IMG/VR virus record: IMGVR_UViG_3300008952_002488 | Location: 62,001 to 126,000 of that record | Source: a virus | Direction: 5' to 3' (one strand) | DNA length: 64,000 bases | In this document: one piece after another, positions 24,064 through 31,517 of the stretch | Layout: each line of letters starts with the position of its first letter | How positions within the stretch are numbered: position 1 is the stretch's first letter | The notes under the pieces: model-generated | Databases searched by the model: none | Seen by the model: only the letters and a program-made list of their open reading frames with translations | Told to the model about the DNA's origin: nothing | Made by a program: the position numbers and the translations under genes

Positions 24064-25104
24064 ATGTCTGTAGACTTCAAGACTTTTGTGAGCCTAGCAC
24101 CCAGCGTGAGTGCTGCTCGATTGCCGGTTCTTCTCCGTGGTCGCCACGGTATTGGTAAGAGCCAAGTTGTTTATCAGTTGGCTGCCGCTGCCGGCTTGCC
24201 TGTTGTTGAGCGTCGTGCCAGCCAGATGACCGAGGGTGACTTGGTTGGTCTGCCTAGCATCGAAGGCAATCGCACCGCCTTCAATCCTCCTGATTGGTTT
24301 AAGCAGGCTTGTGAAGAGCCGGTGGTCTTGTTCCTCGATGAGGTTGACCGTGCTACCTTGGAAGTTCGCCAAGGAATCTTTGAGTTGACGGACAGCCGGA
24401 AGCTCAACGGTCACAACCTTCACGACGATACGCTGATCTTCGCTGCCGTCAACGGCGGGGAACACGGCGAGAACTACCAAGTGAATGAGATGGATCCTGC
24501 GGAACTTGACCGCTGGTCTGTTTGGGACATTGAGCCCACGGTAGAAGATTGGCTCGCATGGGCTAAGAACAATGTTGACGGTCTCATTTGGGACTTCATC
24601 AACCAAAACCGTGCCCACCTTGAGCACAACGGTGACATTGAGCCGAACAAGCGGTATCCCAGCCGTCGGTCTTGGGATCGCCTTGACAAGGTGCTGAAGC
24701 AGGCAGACGCTTTGGAAGCCAGCCCTGCAATGTTTAACCTGGCTCAGAGCTTCGTCGGCTTCGAAGCTGCTGTCGCTCTCAACGACTACGCTAAGAACTA
24801 CGAGCGGGTTGTCACGGTTGAGCAACTGCTCGAAGGTGAGCGGGTGGAAGCCCTGGCTGCTTTCTCCCTGAATGAACACTGCGCCTTGATCGAAAAGGTC
24901 GAGGCTGAAGAAATCCTCAAGGCTGAACTCAGCGAGGGTCACCTTGAGAACCTTGCCAACTACTTCGTGACGCTGCCCAGCGAGGCTGCCATGAAGCTTT
25001 GGGGAGTGATCTCCCAAGCCGGTGTCCAAGACAATGTGGTGAAGTTCCACGGTGCCAACGAAGGTGCTGTCGGTGCCCACCTCTCCAAAATCCTGGGAGC
25101 CTAA
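24064..25104 (+). CDS. MoxR-family AAA+ ATPase
   Basis: A 346-residue AAA+ ATPase with Walker A GRHGIGKS at 26-33, Walker B VVLFLDEVD at 88-96, sensor-1 region FAAVNGG at about 127, and MDPAELDRW (arginine-finger part). MoxR ATPases act as chaperones with a VWA-domain partner; the next gene encodes such a partner, giving a two-gene module. GC-rich codons and a strong private promoter set it apart from AT-rich neighbours, suggesting early expression or recent acquisition. AGGGAG precedes ATG 24064. The remodelled target is unknown. Confidence 0.85.
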   Translation: MSVDFKTFVSLAPSVSAARLPVLLRGRHGIGKSQVVYQLAAAAGLPVVERRASQMTEGDLVGLPSIEGNRTAFNPPDWFKQACEEPVVLFLDEVDRATLEVRQGIFELTDSRKLNGHNLHDDTLIFAAVNGGEHGENYQVNEMDPAELDRWSVWDIEPTVEDWLAWAKNNVDGLIWDFINQNRAHLEHNGDIEPNKRYPSRRSWDRLDKVLKQADALEASPAMFNLAQSFVGFEAAVALNDYAKNYERVVTVEQLLEGERVEALAAFSLNEHCALIEKVEAEEILKAELSEGHLENLANYFVTLPSEAAMKLWGVISQAGVQDNVVKFHGANEGAVGAHLSKILGA

Positions 25105-25126
25105 CTCTCTCTCATCCCAGGTCAGG

Positions 25127-25155
25127 AGCCCGGCGCAAGCTGGGCTTTCTGTTTT
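25127..25155 (+). terminator. intrinsic terminator
   Basis: AGCCCGGC, loop GCAA, GCTGGGCT with one G-T pair, then TTTCTGTTTT. It separates the MoxR gene from its VWA partner, which has its own promoter. Confidence 0.8.
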
Positions 25156-25173
25156 GAGGGCAGCAATAAAAAG

Positions 25174-25201
25174 TTGACAAACACTGGATCAATGCTATTA
25201 T
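25174..25201 (+). promoter_or_regulatory. sigma70 promoter, extended -10
   Basis: TTGACA 25174-25179, 16 bases, TATTAT 25196-25201 inside TGCTATTAT, followed by GAGAGAGGG and ATG 25223. Confidence 0.85.
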
Positions 25202-25222
25202 ACTAGTGGAGAGAGGGACAGC

Positions 25223-26443
25223 ATGAGCTTTGACCTTAAACTGCACGCTTACCGACTGCTCATGGATGAGCCGTTCTTTGCTGCACTCAGCCGCAAGATT
25301 GAGAAGCGTGCCGACTATGGCATCCCAACTGCTGGTGTTCGGGTTGATCCCGACTCTGCTCAGTTTGAGATGATCTACAACCCTGACTTCTTTGCCAGCC
25401 TGCCTGAAGAGCAGGTTCGTGGTGTTCTCAAGCATGAGTTCTACCACTTGATCTTCGAGCATGTCACCAGCCGTAAGCCAGAGGGAGTTCCTCACAAGGC
25501 TTGGAACATTGCTGCTGACCTGGCTATCAACAGCCACCTCCAAGGTGAACTGCCCGAGATGGCATGTATGCCTGGTGTCGGTCCCTTCGAAGATCTTCCA
25601 CTACACAAGACCGCTGAGTGGTACCTTGCCAACCTGCCCAAGAGTGAAGAGGGTGAGGGCGAAGGTGATAGCTCTGAGAGCGGTGAGGGCGATGCTAGCG
25701 GTGAGTCCGGTGGCGAGGGTCAGCCTAGTGCTGGCAACCCTGGCAGCTTTGATGATCACTCCGGTTGGGATGACAACGCTGACAGCCCTGCCCAGCAGGC
25801 AGCCAATCAGATGGCAAAGGAACGCCTCAAGCAAGCCATGAAGGATGCTGCCCAAGAGGCTAGCCAGTCTGCCAAAGGCTGGGGCTCAATGAGCGGGGAA
25901 GTAAAACAAGAAATCTTAAAACGACTGGAGACCAAGGTAGACTGGAAGAAGGTACTGAGGTACTTCATCAAGACCTCCCAGCGTGCCAGCCGCAGGTCCA
26001 GCGTCAAGCGGATCAACAAGCGGTATGCCTACATTCACCCAGGCAAGAAGACCCAGCGGCAGGCAAAGATTGCCATCGCCATTGACCAGTCCGGCTCTGT
26101 CAGCGATGACATGCTGTCACAGTTCTTCGGAGAACTCAACAAGCTAGCCAAGCTGGCAGAGTTCACGGTGGTGCCCTTCGATACGGATGTTGACGAGAGC
26201 AAGGTCTACGTTTGGAAGAAAGGTCAGAGCAAGCCAGCCGAGCGTGTGCTCTGCGGGGGAACCTGCTTCAACGCTCCCACCGATTACGTCAACGCTAACA
26301 GCTTTGATGGTGTCATTATTCTGACGGACATGGAAGCTCCCAAGCCCAAAGCCTGCAAGGCTCAACGGATGTGGATGACGGATGAGCGTGGTGCCAGCCG
26401 TCCCTACTTCAAGACCAACGAGAAGGTAATCCAGATCGATTGA
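25223..26443 (+). CDS. VWA / DUF2201 metallopeptidase-like partner of MoxR
   Basis: A 406-residue protein of the DUF2201 type. The N-terminal part has HEFYHLIFEH at 71-80, a HExxH zinc motif, and AWNIAADLAIN. A Gly/Ser/Glu-rich linker spans about 145-180. The C-terminal VWA-like domain has the MIDAS start AIDQSGSVS, then TVVPFDTDVDE and VIILTDMEAP. Such proteins commonly pair with MoxR ATPases, as here with 24064. The pair may assemble or dismantle a protein complex or insert metal; the target is unknown. It shares the GC-rich composition of its partner. Confidence 0.85.
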   Translation: MSFDLKLHAYRLLMDEPFFAALSRKIEKRADYGIPTAGVRVDPDSAQFEMIYNPDFFASLPEEQVRGVLKHEFYHLIFEHVTSRKPEGVPHKAWNIAADLAINSHLQGELPEMACMPGVGPFEDLPLHKTAEWYLANLPKSEEGEGEGDSSESGEGDASGESGGEGQPSAGNPGSFDDHSGWDDNADSPAQQAANQMAKERLKQAMKDAAQEASQSAKGWGSMSGEVKQEILKRLETKVDWKKVLRYFIKTSQRASRRSSVKRINKRYAYIHPGKKTQRQAKIAIAIDQSGSVSDDMLSQFFGELNKLAKLAEFTVVPFDTDVDESKVYVWKKGQSKPAERVLCGGTCFNAPTDYVNANSFDGVIILTDMEAPKPKACKAQRMWMTDERGASRPYFKTNEKVIQID

Positions 26444-26462
26444 TTTTGCGGGAAGCAATTAA

Positions 26463-26521
26463 AAGTATTAAAACAATAGGAGAGAGTCACAACTACAGCC
26501 AGCACCCTGCTTTTAATACTT
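26463..26521 (+). repeat. inverted repeat overlapping a promoter
   Basis: AAGTATTAAAA (26463-26473) is the exact reverse complement of TTTTAATACTT (26511-26521). The second arm runs into the TTGACA of the promoter at 26520. It could be an operator or a hairpin in the upstream transcript end. Confidence 0.55.
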
Positions 26522-26548
26522 GACAGCACATGCTAGCTATAGTATACT
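26520..26548 (+). promoter_or_regulatory. sigma70 promoter
   Basis: TTGACA 26520-26525, 17 bases, TATACT 26543-26548. It precedes a 120-base leader before ATG 26675 and the chain of small genes to about 29 kb. I see nothing else certain in this leader, which is C/T-rich. Confidence 0.75.
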
Positions 26549-26674
26549 AGTGGTATGCCAGCCCTTGCCTGCCCCCTAATCTATGTCCCTACCCCCTGGG
26601 TGCGGTCTGCCTGCGCTAAGTACATTCGTGACACACACCGAAATTTTTCCAGAATTAAAAACGAAGGATAGAAA

Positions 26675-26854
26675 ATGGAAAATAATAAAATCCTCATCAA
26701 TCGTATCAATGAGACAGACCAAAGTTGGGGATCATTACCTCCACTCATTCTGGCTGCTTATGATGTTCTTCTAGAAGAGGACACCTTTTGGGATCCGGTA
26801 ACACACGGTACCTATCCTCTCCCAGTTTGGTGGCAGTCCTTGGGGAATGCCTAG
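26675..26854 (+). CDS. hypothetical protein, 59 aa
   Basis: ATG 26675 follows GAAGGATAGAAA. The product is acidic and aromatic (SLPPLILAAYDVLLEEDTFW, YPLPVWWQSLG). Its TAG overlaps GTG of the next gene by one base, supporting real translation. It starts the run of small coupled genes. No family recognised. Confidence 0.55.
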   Translation: MENNKILINRINETDQSWGSLPPLILAAYDVLLEEDTFWDPVTHGTYPLPVWWQSLGNA

Positions 26855-27078
26855 TGAAGGCTGGAGATTTGGTAGAAGTAAAAAAGAATGCATCTATTAT
26901 ATCTCTAAGAGGATCTGTTGGCATCATTGTCCAATACCTCGGGAAAGCTCTAACAGGAGATCCAGACGTTCTAGAACATGGCTGCTCTTATTATGAAGTT
27001 AACATAGCTGCCAGCGGCAATCAAATCTTAAAAGAAACAGAACTCAACCTAATACCAAGGGAAGAAAGAAAAAAATGA
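26854..27078 (+). CDS. small SH3-like barrel protein
   Basis: A 74-residue protein: KAGDLVEVKKNASI, RGSVGIIVQYLGK, YYEVNIAASGNQILKETELNLI. GTG 26854 shares its G with the previous stop. A clear member of the repeated VGDLV family, with another member starting 4 bases before its end. Confidence 0.7.
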   Translation: MKAGDLVEVKKNASIISLRGSVGIIVQYLGKALTGDPDVLEHGCSYYEVNIAASGNQILKETELNLIPREERKK

Positions 27079-27278
27079 AAGTTGGAGACTTAGTAGAGTT
27101 TTCCTATGGAAGAGTAGGAGGACAGATTGGCGGCATTGGAGTGCTCGCAGAAATGGGCTACCATGGCAGGCATAGAGTTTTGTTCATGGGGAAAGCTTAT
27201 TGGGTGCCAGATGCCTGCATTACTAAACTTGTCATAAAAAGGAGTGAAGATAAAAATGACAAACACAAACTCAACTAA
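27075..27278 (+). CDS. small SH3-like barrel protein
   Basis: A 67-residue protein: [50 protein letters not shown] 27075 overlaps the previous TGA. The most compact version of the repeated barrel family, with the typical Trp at about residue 44. Confidence 0.7.
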   Translation: MKVGDLVEFSYGRVGGQIGGIGVLAEMGYHGRHRVLFMGKAYWVPDACITKLVIKRSEDKNDKHKLN

Positions 27279-27450
27279 CAACACAGAGCTATATACTAGC
27301 ATCATGAAATACGAGCAAGGAGAGTTGGACAAGAAGCAAACCATTAAACTCTTCCAAGAGCTAGTTGACAGCGGGCTTGCATGGAACTTACAAGGGCACT
27401 ATGGGCGCACAGCTTACGATATGATCCAAGAAGGACTAATAAAGGCATGA
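27256..27450 (+). CDS. DUF7417-like small phage protein
   Basis: A 64-residue protein, [47 protein letters not shown], which matches a widespread small phage protein family (GxL...[33 protein letters not shown]). Function unknown across the family. It overlaps both neighbours and is preceded by AAAAGGAG further upstream. Confidence 0.7.
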   Translation: MTNTNSTNNTELYTSIMKYEQGELDKKQTIKLFQELVDSGLAWNLQGHYGRTAYDMIQEGLIKA

Positions 27451-27503
27451 GCAGTGAAATTGCGGGAAAACATTTAAGCGGCGCATGGGGAACCGTTCGG
27501 TGA
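27447..27503 (+). CDS. 18-aa coupled micro-ORF
   Basis: ATG 27447 overlaps the TGA of the gene before it, and its own TGA overlaps GTG 27500 of the gene after it. The product ([17 protein letters not shown]) is probably not important itself; it may pass ribosomes on to the next start. Confidence 0.35.
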   Translation: MSSEIAGKHLSGAWGTVR

Positions 27504-27709
27504 AGGTTGGGGATATTGTCCAGCGCCGTAGGCATGGGGGATCTTTCCAGCATCCTCGTGCAAGTGACCGCAAGCAGGAGATCGGTCTCGTTGTTGAGGT
27601 TCTAGCCGAGCAAGGCAGTGTTCCTCAGCTTCGAGTGCAGTTCCCCAGCAATCCCGATAAACCCTTATGGTTTTTTAGCCATCAGGTTCGGAAGGTTTCG
27701 AATGATTAA
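27500..27709 (+). CDS. small SH3-like barrel protein
   Basis: A 69-residue protein: [52 protein letters not shown]. It closely matches the barrel family. GTG 27500 is preferred since it couples to the micro-ORF stop and gives the usual K-V-G-D start; ATG 27485 adds five residues. Confidence 0.65.
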   Translation: MKVGDIVQRRRHGGSFQHPRASDRKQEIGLVVEVLAEQGSVPQLRVQFPSNPDKPLWFFSHQVRKVSND

Positions 27710-27785
27710 TATATTGGCATACTCTTTCGCCGTAAGGGCGTGCTTTGCCAGCCAAGAAGGGATATACTTTGAGCAGAGACTTTAA
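27702..27785 (+). CDS. 27-aa micro-ORF
   Basis: ATG 27702 lies 8 bases before the previous gene's end, and it overlaps the next start at 27769. The product has a hydrophobic start (NILAYSFAVRACFA). Kept because it fills the spacer in a coupled chain; it may be only a leader. Confidence 0.3.
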   Translation: MINILAYSFAVRACFASQEGIYFEQRL

Positions 27786-27990
27786 GGTTGGCGATCTTGT
27801 TCGGGTTAGGAAGGGTTCGGAAGTCTTCCGTGATCTGCCTGCTACTGCCGGCTTAGTACTGGTCACGAACGAGTTGCCAACTAGTCCCCGATTCTTTTAT
27901 GGCGTTGTCTGCTCTACTGGCGAGGAACACCTTTGGAGCTATGATCAGTTCTTGTTAGTTTCCAAAGCTAATGGTGATAAAAATTTCTAG
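27769..27990 (+). CDS. small SH3-like barrel protein
   Basis: A 73-residue protein: FKVGDLVRVRKGSEV, TAGLVLVTNELPT, FYGVVCSTGEEHLWSYDQFLLV. TTG 27769 has AGAAGG 8 bases upstream. A member of the repeated family. Confidence 0.65.
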   Translation: MSRDFKVGDLVRVRKGSEVFRDLPATAGLVLVTNELPTSPRFFYGVVCSTGEEHLWSYDQFLLVSKANGDKNF

Positions 27991-28010
27991 AAAAAAATTT
28001 GGAAGGACTT

Positions 28011-28151
28011 ATGTTGTTATTTGCTGAAATTCTAGTTAACGTTTTACTTGTGTGCGTGTTATCATTTGGGTGTGCTGCCATTGTCGCTTCGGCGTTCTTT
28101 GGGGTGCCCGCAAATGAGAAGAGAAAAGAGAAGCTAGATGAACCTGATTGA
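28011..28151 (+). CDS. small membrane protein, 46 aa
   Basis: ATG 28011 with GGAAGGA upstream. One hydrophobic segment (VLLVCVLSFGCAAIVASAFFG) and a charged tail (NEKRKEKLDEPD). It overlaps the next gene by 14 bases. Unrecognised. Confidence 0.6.
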   Translation: MLLFAEILVNVLLVCVLSFGCAAIVASAFFGVPANEKRKEKLDEPD

Positions 28152-28443
28152 AGATAAGGGTCCCGTAACTTTGGGGCACTTGGTTAGAATATCAAGTAAC
28201 GTTAATGAATTCTATCCTGATCTTGTCGGCAAGATGGGTGTTGTATTAAATGTTGATAAATGCATTGGTGATTATTCTGACCAATGCCGAGAGTACACAA
28301 TCCTTTTTGACAAAAAACAAGTAAAAATAAAAAACTTCCACCGAGATAGCACTATCCCTATCGATGGCGGGAACATCAATGAGACGGTTTTTACCGATGA
28401 AGAGATGTTCACAATTCTTTGGCACGAAGAGAAAGAAGAGTAA
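28138..28443 (+). CDS. SH3-like barrel protein, 101 aa
   Basis: VTLGHLVRISSNVN, GKMGVVLNVDKC, REYTILFDKKQVKIKNFHRDST: the barrel pattern with H in place of D in the first motif and a longer C-terminal extension (TDEEMFTILWHEEK). GAGAAG precedes ATG 28138. Its stop shares a base with the next ATG. Confidence 0.6.
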   Translation: MNLIEDKGPVTLGHLVRISSNVNEFYPDLVGKMGVVLNVDKCIGDYSDQCREYTILFDKKQVKIKNFHRDSTIPIDGGNINETVFTDEEMFTILWHEEKEE

Positions 28444-28790
28444 TGTTATATAAGTCATTGATTTTACTAGTATTTGCAAATATGTTTAATCAAGCCTATA
28501 AAGTTGAGCAAATCCAATGCCCTAAATGGGTGCCTGGAACAAATCAAGTTCTACCTCAAGGCGTAAGTCTATCACCTGAATTGGAATTAAAAAATCGAGT
28601 GCGATGCTATTGTGAGGTTGTGAAGGCAAAGGAGGCGCAGTGTCTCGCTCGCCATGTGCCGGCAACCATCTGTAAAGCCCGCACCGCTCGGTGGGTTGAG
28701 GACAACTTAAAACTCAAGGAAAGCTTCCAACTCGTTAATGGAGTATCTTCTCCGCCTAGACGAGACAGGATGATGAATGTCGAGCCGTAG
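28443..28790 (+). CDS. small exported cysteine-containing protein
   Basis: A 115-residue protein starting at ATG 28443, overlapping the previous TAA. The first 20 residues (LYKSLILLVFANMFNQAYK) form a signal peptide or membrane anchor. The rest holds six cysteines (IQCPKW, RCYCEV, AQCLAR, TICKAR), suggesting disulfides in the envelope. It overlaps the pilin-like gene by 14 bases and may be its partner. Confidence 0.6.
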   Translation: MLYKSLILLVFANMFNQAYKVEQIQCPKWVPGTNQVLPQGVSLSPELELKNRVRCYCEVVKAKEAQCLARHVPATICKARTARWVEDNLKLKESFQLVNGVSSPPRRDRMMNVEP

Positions 28791-29181
28791 AGGCGTTACT
28801 CTTATTATAGTTCTTGTTATGTCTGTGTTCATTGGTATGAGTGCAATGTTATTATTTTCTACCGTCAATATGGAAATGATGATTGCCGGCAATACACGGC
28901 GTATCAACCAAGCAAAAATTTCGGCGGCGAGCGGGCTCGCTCACTTCACTGCCCTCAACCTTACTTACGACACACTTAGAGACCGAGCTTCTGGTCTGCA
29001 AACTTTGCAGATCTTGCCCGACACCCAACTATCGACTAGGACACATTACGAGGTAAAGGTTCATTTTTATCCCCGCCTAAGTGAGCGGCAATATGTGGTC
29101 GAAAGCATCGGCTATTATACCAAGGGCAACAAGGTTCTTGCCTTGCATCCAATAAAAGCTCTCTTTGATGGCGGTCAATAA
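28777..29181 (+). CDS. PilX-like type IV minor pilin
   Basis: A 134-residue protein with the PilX/GspK-type N-terminus: RRG then a hydrophobic helix (VTLIIVLVMSVFIGMSAML), followed by NMEMMIAGNTRRINQAKISAASGLAHF, which matches the PilX motif (GxSAM...ExxMAGNxRxxxxAxxAAExGL). Prepilin peptidase of the host would cut after Gly6. The Glu5 usual in major pilins is absent, as in PilX-like proteins. A phage-made minor pilin could block or alter host pili, for example against superinfection. This is the last gene before a late-type promoter. Confidence 0.75.
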   Translation: MSSRRGVTLIIVLVMSVFIGMSAMLLFSTVNMEMMIAGNTRRINQAKISAASGLAHFTALNLTYDTLRDRASGLQTLQILPDTQLSTRTHYEVKVHFYPRLSERQYVVESIGYYTKGNKVLALHPIKALFDGGQ

Positions 29182-29190
29182 AAAAACAAA

Positions 29191-29199
29191 ACTATTTAT
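29191..29199 (+). promoter_or_regulatory. putative phage late promoter motif ACTATTTAT
   Basis: Exact ACTATTTAT, 22 bases before ATG 29222, opening the operon of tagged proteins that runs to 33540. Confidence 0.65.
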
Positions 29200-29221
29200 C
29201 TATACCTACGGAGGTTTTAAA

Positions 29222-29353
29222 ATGATTACTAAAACTAAGCTCTGGAAGACAATAAGAGATGCATTGCGAGAAAATGCACGTTCTCAATCAATAACCGAAA
29301 AGGTTATGCAAAAGATTAAAGAGCAGGAAAAAGAAGAAAGTGAATCTAAGTGA
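29222..29353 (+). CDS. short tagged protein, 43 aa
   Basis: ITKTKLWKTIRDALRENARS then a Lys/Glu helix (TEKVMQKIKEQEKEESESK). It resembles the helical N-terminal tags of the following proteins with almost nothing attached. GGAGG precedes ATG 29222. It overlaps the next gene by 14 bases. Possibly a prohead core peptide; the role is inferred. Confidence 0.65.
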   Translation: MITKTKLWKTIRDALRENARSQSITEKVMQKIKEQEKEESESK

Positions 29354-29534
29354 GCTTAGAGACTTCATCAAGGAAGTTATAAAAGAAGCAGCCGAAGAAG
29401 GTAAGATGCAAAAAATTTATCGTCGTTCTTTTAAGGACATGATAAAGAAAACAAAATCTGGTAAAAATCCAAACACTGCCCCATTTACCGAAGAAGCTTC
29501 CGATGGCGGTGAATCAGGTCCGCCAAAACAATGA
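29340..29534 (+). CDS. short tagged protein, 64 aa
   Basis: Starts at GTG 29340 with GGAAAAAGAAG upstream. NLSELRDFIKEVIKEAAEE is a tag of the LRxxIKE type, followed by a basic, Ser/Pro-rich end. FIKE and IKEA fit (L/I)xE prohead-protease sites. Its TGA overlaps the next ATG. Confidence 0.65.
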   Translation: MNLSELRDFIKEVIKEAAEEGKMQKIYRRSFKDMIKKTKSGKNPNTAPFTEEASDGGESGPPKQ

Positions 29535-30361
29535 AAAAACTAATGGACCGATGGCGAGTGTTCATCAATGAAGAAGTACTTAAAAAGATTTATGTTCACG
29601 GATATGTGAAGCCGGAAAAGGCTTTCCGTACACTTGTCGAGTGGGAAGCCTTTGTTAATACAATCCTAAAGTTCCAAAAAGACGGTCATTATATTAGCCA
29701 TAGTCATGGAGAGCTTGTGGGACCCGAAGAGTTAGTATCTCTTATAAAAGATTTTTATGGTTTCCAATTAAATGTTGATGTAGAGAGGTACGAACTCTTA
29801 ACAAGTAAAAATGTCCTTGATCATATTGAGGATTTTGTTAACCATAGGTTCTGGGGTTTAGAACAAGAGTTTAAAATATATTTTGATGACATCAGCGAAC
29901 TTCGATTTGCCTACTTTTATTCTCGTGGAGATCTCGAACCATACGTCTTGGTAGATGATGCTTTCACTGAGCAAGTATATGGATCAACCAACAATCCAAA
30001 AATATTATATCATTACACACACGAGGAAGGGGTCGAAAGAATCCAGAGAGCAATTGATGGCGGTGACCCTTTCGACATTTCTGCCTATACAGTAGCGCAG
30101 CGTGATTTCTTTCGCAAAAAATCAAATAAGATAATGAAGTTCGAAGGAAACGTTCGTGCCGGTTTTCGCAGTGATGTAAAATCTTATTCTGTTAGTAGTG
30201 GAAGAAAGTGCGTCAATCTTCATCGCATGGGATACCCAGGAAAAGATAAAAATAATCTCTGCACCAATCTGGAAGACGATTGCAATGGTGAACTGAGAAC
30301 ATCTTTGTGGAACGAGTTCATAGCCACACCAGTCAAAATCTTAAAGGTCTTCGATAAATGA
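29531..30361 (+). CDS. tagged ADP-ribosyltransferase-like protein
   Basis: A 276-residue protein opening with the tag KKLMDRWRVFINEEV. From about residue 155 it reads KILYHYTHEEGVERIQRAI, a common first strand of ADP-ribosyltransferase-like folds (H-Y-T), then DISAYTVAQRDFF, VRAGFRSDVKSYS, KCVNLHRMGYPG and LRTSLWNEFIATPVKIL, where NE may be the catalytic acidic end. T4 Alt, an ADP-ribosyltransferase carried in the head and injected, is the closest functional parallel. The family assignment is by pattern only. ATGA couplings on both sides. Confidence 0.6.
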   Translation: MKKLMDRWRVFINEEVLKKIYVHGYVKPEKAFRTLVEWEAFVNTILKFQKDGHYISHSHGELVGPEELVSLIKDFYGFQLNVDVERYELLTSKNVLDHIEDFVNHRFWGLEQEFKIYFDDISELRFAYFYSRGDLEPYVLVDDAFTEQVYGSTNNPKILYHYTHEEGVERIQRAIDGGDPFDISAYTVAQRDFFRKKSNKIMKFEGNVRAGFRSDVKSYSVSSGRKCVNLHRMGYPGKDKNNLCTNLEDDCNGELRTSLWNEFIATPVKILKVFDK

Positions 30362-30807
30362 AACATCTAATGAGGGAGTGGAGAAAATTCCTCTCGGAGG
30401 GAGAAGTAAAGTACAGAGGCATTCTGATGATTAAACCAGACCCTGCAATAATTGCACAAGTGCAAGAGATGCAAGACACACTCCCAGAATATGGGGTCCC
30501 CTTAGAAGAAAAAGATCTCCATGTTACCTTGATTCATCAAAGTATCTTAAAGCCGTTTAAGAAGCAACTAAAAGAAATAGACTTCCCGCCCCCGCCTTCT
30601 ATAGAGATAGAACCCAGAGTTTTCCAGAGAAAATCTCCCGGCAAAGAATCATGGGCTACTAGGCTTTTAAATCAGGACGAGATGAGAGATTATGTAAGGC
30701 AGGTCATGGAGCTTCTCGGCAGCCAGAATACAGACCCAGAACCCGAACGAGTCTTTCACATAACGATTGGAAATCTCACAGGCAATCCGCACGACTCCGT
30801 AAGATGA
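30358..30807 (+). CDS. tagged 2H phosphoesterase-like protein
   Basis: A 149-residue protein. The tag KHLMREWRKFLSEG is followed by a 2H (LigT-like) domain with two HxTx motifs: HVTLIH (His55, Thr57) and HITIGN (His134, Thr136), about 80 residues apart as the fold requires. 2H enzymes open cyclic phosphodiesters; phage members include Acb1, which destroys CBASS cyclic nucleotide signals. If packaged, it could disarm host signalling at infection start; this is inference. ATGA overlaps at both ends. Confidence 0.75.
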   Translation: MKHLMREWRKFLSEGEVKYRGILMIKPDPAIIAQVQEMQDTLPEYGVPLEEKDLHVTLIHQSILKPFKKQLKEIDFPPPPSIEIEPRVFQRKSPGKESWATRLLNQDEMRDYVRQVMELLGSQNTDPEPERVFHITIGNLTGNPHDSVR

Positions 30808-31517
30808 TAGAAATCCTCAGAGAATTAATAATGGAAGAGATCGTCAGAGGCAGAGCCCTTGATCGCTATGCTACCATGGCTAGCAGGGAAACCATAAACG
30901 CCATCAAAGACGAATCGGTCAGAGAAGCTTTTAACACTAACGGCAGAGTTGACTTCGCACTGGACGTTCCCGAGATTACAGATGACATAGACTACTTGAG
31001 AACGATTATCATTAAGATGAGAGAAGGTGAATATGTTTCTAGTGATGGCTCTTATGAGTTTGATTTAGATGCTGATGATGAGCAGCGTAAGACTTCCGAC
31101 ATTTATGTAAACATTACTTTACCTCCTCGGTATGATGAAGATTATTCTTTTATGTCCCGCTTGGTTGCGGAGTTAAAGGAGACCTTCCGCCACGAGTTGG
31201 AGCACAGTTCCCAGAGCACCGAAGAGTTGATGGCTGTACAGCGAGCAGTACCCGACCGAGAGGTGTGGAAAGACTTGGAGACAGCGGAGGAATATTACCT
31301 TTCGGATGCTGAGGTGAAGGCTCATGTGGCTGGCATCTATAAAAAGGCAAAGAGTTTCCGAAAGCCCGCTACAAATGTGTTGGAGCGAGTTCTCAATATT
31401 ATCTACAATACAGGATTGTACTACGAGCACGACCCTGCAAAACTTGCAGAGTTGATGGAGAAGGTGCAAACACGCTGGGCGAACTATTTATTTGATAGAT
31501 ACCCGAGGGCTCAATAA
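30804..31517 (+). CDS. tagged zincin-like metallopeptidase
   Basis: A 237-residue protein with a tag-like helix at the N-terminus (IEILRELIMEEIVRGRAL; IMEE fits an (L/I)xE site). Residues about 131-135 read HELEH in ETFRHELEHSSQ, a HExxH zinc site, and EEYYLSDAEVKAHVAGIYKKAK follows about 35 residues later, typical of phage zincins whose third ligand is Glu/His in that helix. Substrate unknown. ATGA overlap upstream; an ACTATTTAT motif lies near its 3' end. Confidence 0.65.
   Translation: MIEILRELIMEEIVRGRALDRYATMASRETINAIKDESVREAFNTNGRVDFALDVPEITDDIDYLRTIIIKMREGEYVSSDGSYEFDLDADDEQRKTSDIYVNITLPPRYDEDYSFMSRLVAELKETFRHELEHSSQSTEELMAVQRAVPDREVWKDLETAEEYYLSDAEVKAHVAGIYKKAKSFRKPATNVLERVLNIIYNTGLYYEHDPAKLAELMEKVQTRWANYLFDRYPRAQ
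31483..31491 (+). promoter_or_regulatory. putative phage late promoter motif ACTATTTAT
   Basis: Exact ACTATTTAT inside the 3' end of the zincin gene, 25 bases before ATG 31517. Because it lies in coding sequence it could be chance, but the spacing matches the other sites. Confidence 0.4.

Noticed and set aside
24094-25080. Long minus-strand open frame (328 codons) opposite the MoxR gene
   Set aside because: The + strand has clear AAA+ motifs, a promoter and terminator; the reverse frame is a GC-rich shadow with no domain.
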